Translations under genes and position numbers: made by a program
The notes under the pieces: model-generated
The model's input: only the letters and a program-made list of their open reading frames with translations
The model's database searches: none
Told to the model about the DNA's origin: nothing
In this document: positions 1 through 6,930 of the stretch, in pieces
Numbering within the stretch: the stretch's first letter is position 1
Layout: every line of letters starts with the position of its first letter
Assembly (NCBI GenBank): GCA_947625175.1
Contig: CANQNI010000042.1
Location: 1 to 10,399, forward strand
Direction of reading: 5' to 3'
DNA length: 10,399 nt
Source of the DNA: an uncultured Eubacteriaceae bacterium
Lineage (GTDB): Bacteria; Bacillota; Clostridia; Eubacteriales; Eubacteriaceae

Positions 1-622
1 GTTCCTTTTGAATTTCATCTACTGATTTAATTGAGTTATTATTATTACAATTAATTACTTCCCAACCCTGATTATTGATGATATCTTCAGTTAAATTGTT
101 ACATCTTTTTAAATAATTAAGGTCTGACTCATGAATATCTTTAACATCAGTTTTTTTAGAACGTTTCTCACGAAGTTTTTCTGAAATTTCAGGTGATAAT
201 TGTAAATAAAAAACTTTATCTGGTTTTGGTAACTTTAATTTTTCATATTCAAAATCGTTTAACCAATTAATAAATTCAATTCTTTGATCAGTATCTTCTA
301 TTTTAGTAGCCTGATGAATTAAATTACTGGTGGTATAACGATCACATAATAATATATCTATATTATTTAGATCCTCTTCAAGAAAGTAGTTTAATCTATC
401 AACGGAATAAAGAATTGAAGCAGCATATGGGTTAATTTTACTAGGATCAGTTCCGTAATCTCCGTTTAAATATTTTCTTAATAATATTGAAGAGTCATTT
501 TCATAAATTGGAAAAGAAACCAGTTTAACCTTAAAACCTAATTTTTTAAGATTTTTGTTAAGTTCAATACATTGTGTTTGCTTACCAGTTCCGTCAACAC
601 CATCTATAACTATTGTCTTCAT
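1..622 (-). CDS. tmk: Thymidylate kinase-family protein (dTMP kinase), C-terminus cut by the window edge
   Basis: Probably phosphorylates dTMP to dTDP with ATP in the cytosol, the last committed step toward dTTP. I translated 207 residues from an ATG; the family is usually about 205 to 230 residues, so little is missing. Visible features are an N-terminal beta strand running into the P-loop GVDGTGKQT (residues 8-16), an FP pair at 37-38, an A..LYSVDR segment with Asp-Arg at 75-76, the DRY motif at 94-96, and a basic LID-like stretch (about 150-160) followed by DIHESD (162-167). The residue after the Walker A lysine is Gln15 rather than Ser/Thr, with Thr16 next. From memory, this GKQT form and the DIHE motif occur in a subset of clostridial thymidylate kinases. 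The gene begins 4 bases after the stop of the decarboxylase-family gene, so the two are surely co-transcribed. No strong Shine-Dalgarno is seen. The family assignment is firm; substrate preference for dTMP is inferred. Confidence 0.85.
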   Translation of the reverse strand, partial: MKTIVIDGVDGTGKQTQCIELNKNLKKLGFKVKLVSFPIYENDSSILLRKYLNGDYGTDPSKINPYAASILYSVDRLNYFLEEDLNNIDILLCDRYTTSNLIHQATKIEDTDQRIEFINWLNDFEYEKLKLPKPDKVFYLQLSPEISEKLREKRSKKTDVKDIHESDLNYLKRCNNLTEDIINNQGWEVINCNNNNSIKSVDEIQKE

Positions 623-626
623 CGAT

Positions 627-2009
627 TTAATCTTTTTCTAAAACTTCTATTAATATTTGTTTATCATCCAATTCTAAACCAATAATATTAATATTATCCT
701 TAACCATCTTTATTAAAATATCAATATTTTCTTGGGAAATGATCGAACCGGGTATTAAATAAGGAGTTCCAGGAGGATATGGAATTATAAAATCTGCGCT
801 AATTTTATTTAAGGCTTTTTCTATTGGTATTAATTTTCCAGTTTTTCCAATTATTTCATATAGTTCTCCTTTAGTTTGAAACGGAGTGATATAAGATTCA
901 ACAGAATATTCTGAATTAGAAGGTTTAAAACCCTGTTCTTTTAATTCTTTATTTATCATTTTAACTGTTCCTAATAATCTGTTTAAGTCTCTTTGAGAAG
1001 TTCCTATTCCAGTCATAAATAGCACTAAATTTCCACTAATAAATTCTGGAATGATTTTATACTTTTCAATTAATTCTTTTTCAAGTGGATAATTATCAGG
1101 AAAAATAAATAAAAATTTACTTTTATCATAATTTCCATCAGGAGTTATTAATTTAAATAAATCCTCTTTATTTTGAGACTTTTCTAAAGCGCTATGAGCA
1201 TGATAAATATTGTTAAAAATTCTTTCAGCTTTACTTTCTGCTTCGTCTACAGCTTCTTCTATTCCACTCATCAGGATAAAGGAGGGGCTTGAAGACTCTA
1301 ATAAAGACAGTACTCTTTGTACTTTTCTTTTATTAACATTCTTATTTATGTGGAGTAGCGCACTTTGAGTTGGCGATCCAAGTATTTTATGAGTACTCTG
1401 AATAACAAAATCAGCTCCAGAAGTAATGGCGTCATTATATTCAGGAATAAAATGTAAATGAGCTCCATGAGCTTCATCAACAATTAAAGTTATCTTTTTT
1501 TCTTTAAGAAGATCACTTATTTCTTGAATTTCAGATATATTACCATAATAATCAGGACTCGTAATTAATAACGCTTTAACATCGGGATTCTCATTAATTA
1601 ATTCTTGGACTAAATCTTTGGTTACTATCATGCCAAATTGTTTTTCTATCGGTTTATAATAAACAGGCTTAGCTCGTGAAAAACTTAAAGCAGGATAAAC
1701 AGATCTATGAGCATTTACTGGTATTAGTATTTGATCTCCTTCATCTAATGAACTTAAAATACTAGCTTGGACTCCTACAGTACTTCCATCAACCAGTAAA
1801 AAACTATGATTAGATCCATATATTGAAGCTATCTTTTCTTGTACTTTATTTATAATTCCTGTTGGATTATGCAAATTATCTGATCCTTCTATTTCAGTAA
1901 TATCTAACTTTAAATTTCTTTTTTTTCCTTTATGACCTGGCATATGCATCCTAACAGGTTTATCTTTGATAATTTTTTTTATTCTATTTTTGATGATTGA
2001 CTTTTCCAT
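627..2009 (-). CDS. Orn/Lys/Arg decarboxylase-family PLP enzyme (YaaO-like)
   Basis: Fold-type I PLP enzyme of the Orn/Lys/Arg decarboxylase major-domain family; members decarboxylate arginine, lysine or ornithine to polyamine precursors. The 460 residues match the short clostridial/Bacillus class rather than the 700+ residue enterobacterial enzymes with an N-terminal wing domain. Motifs: MPGHKG at 23-28, GSDNLHNPTG at 42-51, VDGSTVGVQ at 73-81 (phosphate-binding loop region), NAHRS at 99-103, DEAHGAH at 178-184 (Asp178 should contact the pyridine nitrogen), STHK at 205-208 with Lys208 the expected Schiff-base lysine, and PYPPGTP at 410-416 in the C-terminal domain. The ATG start is 7 bases downstream of a weak purine-rich AAGAGAA. 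It is the first gene after a terminator and sits directly upstream of tmk, the same pairing as yaaO-tmk in Bacillus subtilis. The substrate cannot be told from sequence alone; arginine or lysine are the usual annotations. Confidence 0.93.
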   Translation of the reverse strand: MEKSIIKNRIKKIIKDKPVRMHMPGHKGKKRNLKLDITEIEGSDNLHNPTGIINKVQEKIASIYGSNHSFLLVDGSTVGVQASILSSLDEGDQILIPVNAHRSVYPALSFSRAKPVYYKPIEKQFGMIVTKDLVQELINENPDVKALLITSPDYYGNISEIQEISDLLKEKKITLIVDEAHGAHLHFIPEYNDAITSGADFVIQSTHKILGSPTQSALLHINKNVNKRKVQRVLSLLESSSPSFILMSGIEEAVDEAESKAERIFNNIYHAHSALEKSQNKEDLFKLITPDGNYDKSKFLFIFPDNYPLEKELIEKYKIIPEFISGNLVLFMTGIGTSQRDLNRLLGTVKMINKELKEQGFKPSNSEYSVESYITPFQTKGELYEIIGKTGKLIPIEKALNKISADFIIPYPPGTPYLIPGSIISQENIDILIKMVKDNINIIGLELDDKQILIEVLEKD

Positions 2010-2048
2010 ATATTAATTCTCTTGGAATGAAACTTAAAATTTTTTATT

Positions 2049-2054
2049 ATTTTA
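2049..2054 (-). promoter_or_regulatory. Candidate extended -10 promoter for the decarboxylase-tmk operon
   Basis: The minus strand reads TGTTAAAAT, a TGn extension followed by TAAAAT (one mismatch to TATAAT). No convincing -35 lies 16 to 18 bases upstream. Transcription would start near 2042, giving a leader of about 33 bases. It lies between the terminator after the LTA synthase-like gene and the decarboxylase start, where a promoter is expected. AT-rich sequence gives such matches by chance, so confidence is modest. Confidence 0.4.
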
Positions 2055-2113
2055 ACAGATGAAAAGCTAAATCTTTTAACTCGCAATTTTAGATTCTTTT
2101 AAATTTGTTCATT

Positions 2114-2146
2114 AAAAAAAGTTGCTATCAATATTGATAACAACTT
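2114..2146 (-). terminator. Rho-independent terminator after the LTA synthase-like gene
   Basis: On the minus strand an 11-bp stem (arms AAGTTGTTATC and GATAGCAACTT, with one G-U pair) encloses the loop AATATT and is followed by an uninterrupted T run (on the plus strand, seven A at 2114-2120, two of which belong to the stem). The 5' arm begins at the last base of the stop codon TAA. This marks the end of the dnaB-to-LTA-synthase-like transcription block and implies a separate promoter for the decarboxylase and tmk. There are no convergent genes, so bidirectional use is not needed. Confidence 0.88.
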
Positions 2147-4158
2147 TATTCTTTTTTAACTTCAATAAAATCAGAAGCTTTTTGATCTAAAATATTATAA
2201 TAAGAAAAGAGTTTAAACTCGTTAATCAAGTCTTTGTATTCTTTAGGCATATTCTTATCATCATAAGAATAATATTTTCCTTCTTTAGTTACAATACCAT
2301 ATCGATTTATTACTTTTACCTCTTTATGCAGAGCTGCTAGATAATTATTTAAAGGTGGTTTTTCTAGACCAGCACATTCTAATAAAAGTGTTGAAAGAAA
2401 ATTAATACTTATATTAACTTCTTTTAATTGTGGTAATTTATAATTTGCCCATATAACAAAAGGTGTTTTATATAGAGACTGAATTTCTTCAATCGAAAGA
2501 TCTTCATCATTAATATAGGAGGGAAAATCTTCAGTGAATTTTGGTTGATGATCACCAAATAAAAGGATGATGGTTGGTTCTTCCAAATCTTTAAAATAAT
2601 TTATTAATTCATTAAACTGATAATCACTAGATTTCATTAAAGACAAATATTCAATAACTTCTTCTGGATAGTCTCCCTTAACATCTACTTTGGCTAAATT
2701 AGCATAACCACTTTTATATCCACCATGATTTTGAATAGTTACATCAAAAATAAAATAAGGATTAGCCCGATTTCCCTGGAATTTGTTAATTATTTTATTA
2801 TAGGTAGATAAATCAGACTTAAATGCTACTTCTCGAACAAATGTTTCATTATAAAATGATTCATCAAAGATAGTTTCATCAAATCCAAATTGTTCATTAT
2901 AAACTACATTTCTATTCCAGGATATACGATTTCCCGGATGAATAGCAATAGTATGATAATTTAAATCGTCTAAATAAGTAACTAAATTAAGAGAATCAGG
3001 ATTTATATAAAACTGATAAGGTCGCGCATTTAGTGGAAGAATTAAAGTAGAATTTCCTGTTAGAAAATCATACTCAGTATCTGCTGTACCACCACCTCTA
3101 ATATCAACAAATGTATTTCCCTTTATAGTGTTGGTTAAACTGTTTATATTAGTAAAAATTTGTTTATTAGTATTTGTTTCCCCAAAAACATCAATATCTG
3201 CTAGACTTTCATTCATTACAACAATTATATTTGGATTTGTTGTTTTATTCTTTTCAACATAATCTGGAAATTTTTCTTCTATTTCTTTATCCGGATTATA
3301 TTCCATTGGAAGAATACTAGCTTCATTAGTATCTTTAATTAAATCAATTATCTCCTGTTTATCGTAATTTCGGTCTGGTTTTATTTCAATAAACTTCAGA
3401 TTTGAGAAAAATGAATAAAGATAAGAATTTTCTTCTTCTTCCCATGAATAAAAGTAATTATCAATATCTAAATGATAGAGACCAAAAAATCCAAAAGCAA
3501 AAACTAAATAACATCCCAGTCGTTTAGCAGATTTATAAGATATTTTATGACTTTGGATTCGAAATAAAGTAGGTATCATACAAAATATTGAAATAAAACC
3601 TAATAGAAGCGGTGTTTTAACCGGGATAATATTGTAACTACCTACTACATCTAGTGCAGTTTCTAATGCTAATAGATCAGCAAATAATAATCTGCTTCCT
3701 CTAAATTCATAAATGATATAGCCGATAATACCTACCAAAATCAGAATGATACAACCGATAGTACATGCTGTTTTCATGTTTCTGAATACAGCAATTAATA
3801 ATAAATAGATTAATAATGCTATAAAAGTAGAGAGAAGATAACGAATTATTACTGTCTTAATAACTTCATCAAAGCCTAATTCATAGGTTCCATTTAAAAA
3901 ATCCAAAGTTATACTGGTATAAAAACTTAATATGATTAAATAGAAAATATTAAGATAAAAAGTATACTTCTCTGGAATTTTAATTTGTATTAAAGTTATT
4001 ATAAAACTACCTAATAATTCAAAAAGTATTACTTTACTTTCGATTGTAGTTACTTCAACTTGAGTTCTAATAAAAGCAAAATAAAGCCCTATACAACACA
4101 ATACTGTGATAGCTTTAAAAATACTTTTTTTATTTACAATAACTCGAAAATTCTCCAT
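2146..4158 (-). CDS. LTA synthase-like membrane sulfatase-fold phosphoglycerol transferase
   Basis: Probable polytopic membrane enzyme with an extracytoplasmic alkaline-phosphatase/sulfatase-fold domain that transfers glycerol phosphate from phosphatidylglycerol to an envelope polymer. About seven hydrophobic segments are visible (roughly 13-31, 43-58, 68-85, 103-125, 131-150, 183-199, 214-229). Between the fifth and sixth is an RG(S/T)...ADLLALETA..V..SY segment (153-175) recalled from clostridial LTA synthase-family proteins. The catalytic domain covers about 308-605. Residues lining up with Staphylococcus aureus LtaS are Glu317 (MNES; E255), Thr358 (GGGTADTEYDFLTGNS; nucleophile T300), Trp414 and Arg416 (SWNR; W354, R356), His478 (QNHGGY; H416) and Asp536-His537 (FGDHQP; D475-H476). 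All expected metal and nucleophile positions are present. It starts 17 bases after metG with a weak AGG only 3 bases from the ATG, and ends at a strong terminator. Family assignment is firm, but whether the product is lipoteichoic acid or another glycerophosphate-modified glycan is unknown. Confidence 0.92.
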   Translation of the reverse strand: MENFRVIVNKKSIFKAITVLCCIGLYFAFIRTQVEVTTIESKVILFELLGSFIITLIQIKIPEKYTFYLNIFYLIILSFYTSITLDFLNGTYELGFDEVIKTVIIRYLLSTFIALLIYLLLIAVFRNMKTACTIGCIILILVGIIGYIIYEFRGSRLLFADLLALETALDVVGSYNIIPVKTPLLLGFISIFCMIPTLFRIQSHKISYKSAKRLGCYLVFAFGFFGLYHLDIDNYFYSWEEEENSYLYSFFSNLKFIEIKPDRNYDKQEIIDLIKDTNEASILPMEYNPDKEIEEKFPDYVEKNKTTNPNIIVVMNESLADIDVFGETNTNKQIFTNINSLTNTIKGNTFVDIRGGGTADTEYDFLTGNSTLILPLNARPYQFYINPDSLNLVTYLDDLNYHTIAIHPGNRISWNRNVVYNEQFGFDETIFDESFYNETFVREVAFKSDLSTYNKIINKFQGNRANPYFIFDVTIQNHGGYKSGYANLAKVDVKGDYPEEVIEYLSLMKSSDYQFNELINYFKDLEEPTIILLFGDHQPKFTEDFPSYINDEDLSIEEIQSLYKTPFVIWANYKLPQLKEVNISINFLSTLLLECAGLEKPPLNNYLAALHKEVKVINRYGIVTKEGKYYSYDDKNMPKEYKDLINEFKLFSYYNILDQKASDFIEVKKE

Positions 4159-4175
4159 CTACCTATACCGCACTT

Positions 4176-6095
4176 CTAAGAAACTTGACTTCCAGGATTT
4201 AAATCATTATCAACAGTAATTAAAGATAAGTTATCTCCATCCTGAGCTGCCAAGATCATTCCGTTTGATTCTTCACCACGAAGTTTAATTGGTTTTAAGT
4301 TAGTACATACGATTACCGATTTATCTACTAACTCTTCTGGTTTATAGTATTGAGCTATGCCAGAAACAATTTGACGAGTATGATCCCCTAAATCAATTTG
4401 TAAAATTAGTAATTTATCAGCTTTTGGATGTTTAACCGCTTCCTTTATTTTTCCAACTTTTAAATCGACTTTACTAAAATCTTCAATTGTTATATACGAT
4501 TCTTTTTTTTCAGAAGATTTTTTTGAATTTTTCTCTTTTTCCTTAATTTTTTCTTCTTTTAACTCAATTCTTGGGAATAGAGCAGGATATCTTTTTACTT
4601 TCAAATTATTTGGGTAATTTCCAAATTTTTGAATGCTTTCCCAAGTCCTTTTCTCTTCAGGAACTTCTAACTGATCTAATAATTGAGTTGCTGATTCCGG
4701 AATAAATGGAACTAGTAAAACACCTAGAAAACGAAGAACTTCTGTTAGATTATATAAAACAGCTGCTAATCGCTTTTCTTTATTTTGTTTACCCAATTTC
4801 CATGGCTCTGTTTCATCAATATATTTATTAGCTCTGTTTACTAATTTCCATATATCCTCTAAAGCTCCTGACAAGTCTACTTCATCCATTTTAGAAGCTA
4901 CTGATTCAGGAAGTTTTTCAGTCATATTAATTAGTTCATTGTCAATTTCCTGACTTTCTCGATCATTTGGAATAACACCATTAAAATATTTTACGGTCAT
5001 AGCAACGGTTCTAGAAAGTAAATTCCCTAAATCATTAGCTAGATCAGTATTAATCTTTTTAACTAATAATTCTTCTGAATAATTACCGTCTGCTCCAGCT
5101 TTCATATCTGATAAAATGTGATATCTTAAAGCATCAACACCGTATTTTTGAGCTAATTCATTTGGATCAATAACGTTTCCAAAAGATTTACTCATTTTAC
5201 CACCCTGAATTAAAATCCATCCATGACCATAAACTTTCTCAGGTAATGGTAATCCTAAAGCCATTAAAAAAATCGGCCAATAAATAGTATGGAATCGGAC
5301 TATATCTTTCCCTACTAGATGAATATCAGCTGGCCAGAATTTATCCATTAAATCTTCTTTATTATTTAAATAGCCTAAGGCTGAAATATAATTCGGTAGA
5401 GCATCCATCCAGACATAAACAACGTGCTTGTCGTCAAAAGTTACTGGAACTCCCCAGTTAAAAGAAGTTCTTGAAACACATAAGTCCTGTAAACCAGGTT
5501 TTAAGAAATTATTTATCATTTCATTTTTTCTAGCTTCAGGTTGGATAAAATCAGGATGATCTTCAATATATTTTATTAATTGATCAGCATATTTGCTCAT
5601 TCTAAAGAAATAGGCTTCTTCACTCGCAGTTGTAACTTCTCGGCCACAATCAGGACATTTTCCATCAATAAGTTGTGATTCAGTCCAGAAAGATTCACAT
5701 GGAGTACAATAATGACCTTCATATTTTCCTTTATAAATATCACCCTGCTCATAAAGTTTTTCAAAAATACTTTGAATAGTTTTTATATGATCTTCATTAG
5801 TAGTTCGAATAAACTGATCATAATCAATATTCATCAATTCCCAGAGTTTTTTTATGCTGTTTACTTTATCATTTACAAATTCTTGTGGTTCTAAATTCGC
5901 TTCTTCTGCAGCCTTTTGAATTTTTAAACCATGTTCATCAGTACCAGTTAAAAAATAAGTATCAAAGCCCTGTAATTTTTTAAATCTTGTTAATGCGTCA
6001 GCTGCTACTGTTGTATAGGTATGCCCAATATGAAGATCACTGCTAGGATAGTATATTGGTGTAGTTATATAAAATGTATTATTATCTTTAGGCAT
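4176..6095 (-). CDS. metG: Methionyl-tRNA synthetase with C-terminal tRNA-binding domain
   Basis: Class I synthetase that charges tRNA-Met and initiator tRNA with methionine in the cytosol. The 639 residues are typical for the Bacillota form. The HIGH motif is exact at 22-25 and the KMSKS motif at 300-304. A single zinc knuckle is formed by Cys130/Cys133 and Cys147/Cys150 inside the connective-peptide insertion. FNWGVP (212-217) and VYVWMDALPNYISA (226-239) match the methionine pocket region. The alpha-helical anticodon domain covers about 345-500. A Lys/Glu/Ser-rich linker (about 511-533) leads to an EMAP-II/Trbp111-like OB fold (about 536-639) that binds tRNA and often dimerises the enzyme. 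The ATG overlaps the last 8 bases of rsmI (ATGCCTAA). No Shine-Dalgarno is visible in the A-rich upstream sequence, so translation is probably coupled to rsmI. Confidence 0.98.
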   Translation of the reverse strand: MPKDNNTFYITTPIYYPSSDLHIGHTYTTVAADALTRFKKLQGFDTYFLTGTDEHGLKIQKAAEEANLEPQEFVNDKVNSIKKLWELMNIDYDQFIRTTNEDHIKTIQSIFEKLYEQGDIYKGKYEGHYCTPCESFWTESQLIDGKCPDCGREVTTASEEAYFFRMSKYADQLIKYIEDHPDFIQPEARKNEMINNFLKPGLQDLCVSRTSFNWGVPVTFDDKHVVYVWMDALPNYISALGYLNNKEDLMDKFWPADIHLVGKDIVRFHTIYWPIFLMALGLPLPEKVYGHGWILIQGGKMSKSFGNVIDPNELAQKYGVDALRYHILSDMKAGADGNYSEELLVKKINTDLANDLGNLLSRTVAMTVKYFNGVIPNDRESQEIDNELINMTEKLPESVASKMDEVDLSGALEDIWKLVNRANKYIDETEPWKLGKQNKEKRLAAVLYNLTEVLRFLGVLLVPFIPESATQLLDQLEVPEEKRTWESIQKFGNYPNNLKVKRYPALFPRIELKEEKIKEKEKNSKKSSEKKESYITIEDFSKVDLKVGKIKEAVKHPKADKLLILQIDLGDHTRQIVSGIAQYYKPEELVDKSVIVCTNLKPIKLRGEESNGMILAAQDGDNLSLITVDNDLNPGSQVS

Positions 6096-6930
6096 TTTTA
6101 TTTTTTATTTTAATTTGAGAATAGACATCTCTCTTTTTTAAATTTTTAGTTATTGCAATCTTTTTAATAGCTTCTTTTTCCGTTAAGCCATTATTTAAAT
6201 ACTCTTTTAATAGTTCTTCGATTGATTTAGAACTATCCTGATCCTTTTTTTGCGTTCCTTTATCTAGTACTATAACAAATTCACCTTTAGCCAAGTTAAG
6301 ACTATAATAATCATAAAGTTCCTGTGCTGTACCAGTTAAGGTTTCTTCAAATTTCTTAGTTATTTCCCTGGAAATAGATAATTTTCTATTCGGATCTTTA
6401 TTTTTTATAGCTTCTAAAGTCTTTTTAAGCTGATGAGGACTTTCATAAATAATAGCTGTATTTGGACAATTTAGAGCTTCTTCAATAAATTCTCTTCGTT
6501 TTTTCTTATCTTTATCTGGAAATCCAAAAAAAGTAAAACGATTTGTATCTAAACCGGAAAGTTGTAAAGCGGATAATGCTGCATTAGCACCAGGAATTAC
6601 TTCTACTGGAATCTCTCGTTTCCTACATTCACTAACTAAAATGCTACCAGGATCTGAAATAAGAGGAAGTCCAGCATCCGAAATTAGAGCAATTTCTTCT
6701 CCCTCTATTAATCTCTTTAAAATCTTTTCCAGATTCTCTTTTTCGTTAAACTTATGATAAGCTTCAAGATGATTAGTTATTTCATAATGATTTAATAATT
6801 TTATCGATTGTCTGGTATCTTCACATAAAATAATATCAGCTTCCTTTAGAATTCTAAGAGCTCTTAAAGTGATATCTTCAAGATTTCCAATAGGAGTGGC
6901 AACCAGATATAATTTTCCTTTTTTATTCAT
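6088..6930 (-). CDS. rsmI: 16S rRNA (cytidine-1402-2'-O)-methyltransferase
   Basis: Tetrapyrrole-methylase-fold SAM-dependent enzyme that methylates the ribose 2'-OH of C1402 in the 16S decoding centre. Key segments, numbered from the first of two Met codons, are LYLVATPIGNLEDITLRAL (8-26), CEDTR (37-41), ISDAGLPLISDPG (84-96), VIPGANAALSAL (112-123), FFGFP (135-139), YESPHQL (163-169) and SREITKKFEE (188-197). A short C-terminal region (about 236-281) carries the helical RsmI tail. Length is about 280 residues, normal for the family. Two tandem starts are possible, TTG at 6933 and ATG at 6930. I prefer the ATG because its spacing to the AAGG is still acceptable (10 bases against 7) and the TTG adds only one residue. 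The gene overlaps the FAD enzyme's end by 8 bases and metG by 8 bases, and rsmI next to metG is a conserved Bacillota arrangement. Confidence 0.96.
   Translation of the reverse strand: MNKKGKLYLVATPIGNLEDITLRALRILKEADIILCEDTRQSIKLLNHYEITNHLEAYHKFNEKENLEKILKRLIEGEEIALISDAGLPLISDPGSILVSECRKREIPVEVIPGANAALSALQLSGLDTNRFTFFGFPDKDKKKRREFIEEALNCPNTAIIYESPHQLKKTLEAIKNKDPNRKLSISREITKKFEETLTGTAQELYDYYSLNLAKGEFVIVLDKGTQKKDQDSSKSIEELLKEYLNNGLTEKEAIKKIAITKNLKKRDVYSQIKIKNKNA

Noticed and set aside
2061..2078. Short inverted repeat AAAAG...CTTTT in the leader region of the decarboxylase gene
   Set aside because: A 5-bp A/T-rich stem is too weak for a riboswitch or attenuator, no downstream T run makes it a terminator, and it lies upstream of the predicted transcription start.
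2081..2086. TTGCGA as a -35 element for the decarboxylase promoter
   Set aside because: It is 26 bases from the extended -10 at 2049-2054, outside the 16-19 base range, and no alternative -10 is found at the correct distance.
2146..4158. Reading the LTA synthase-like protein as a sulfatase acting on sulfate esters
   Set aside because: The nucleophile is Thr358 in GGGTADTE rather than the C/S-x-P-x-R formylglycine motif of true sulfatases, and the multi-pass membrane N-terminus fits phosphoglycerol transferases.
5712..5894. Plus-strand open frame of 60 codons within metG
   Set aside because: It lies wholly inside the well-supported metG frame, encodes a Phe/Ile-rich low-complexity peptide as expected from the complement of AT-rich coding DNA, and has no ribosome binding site.
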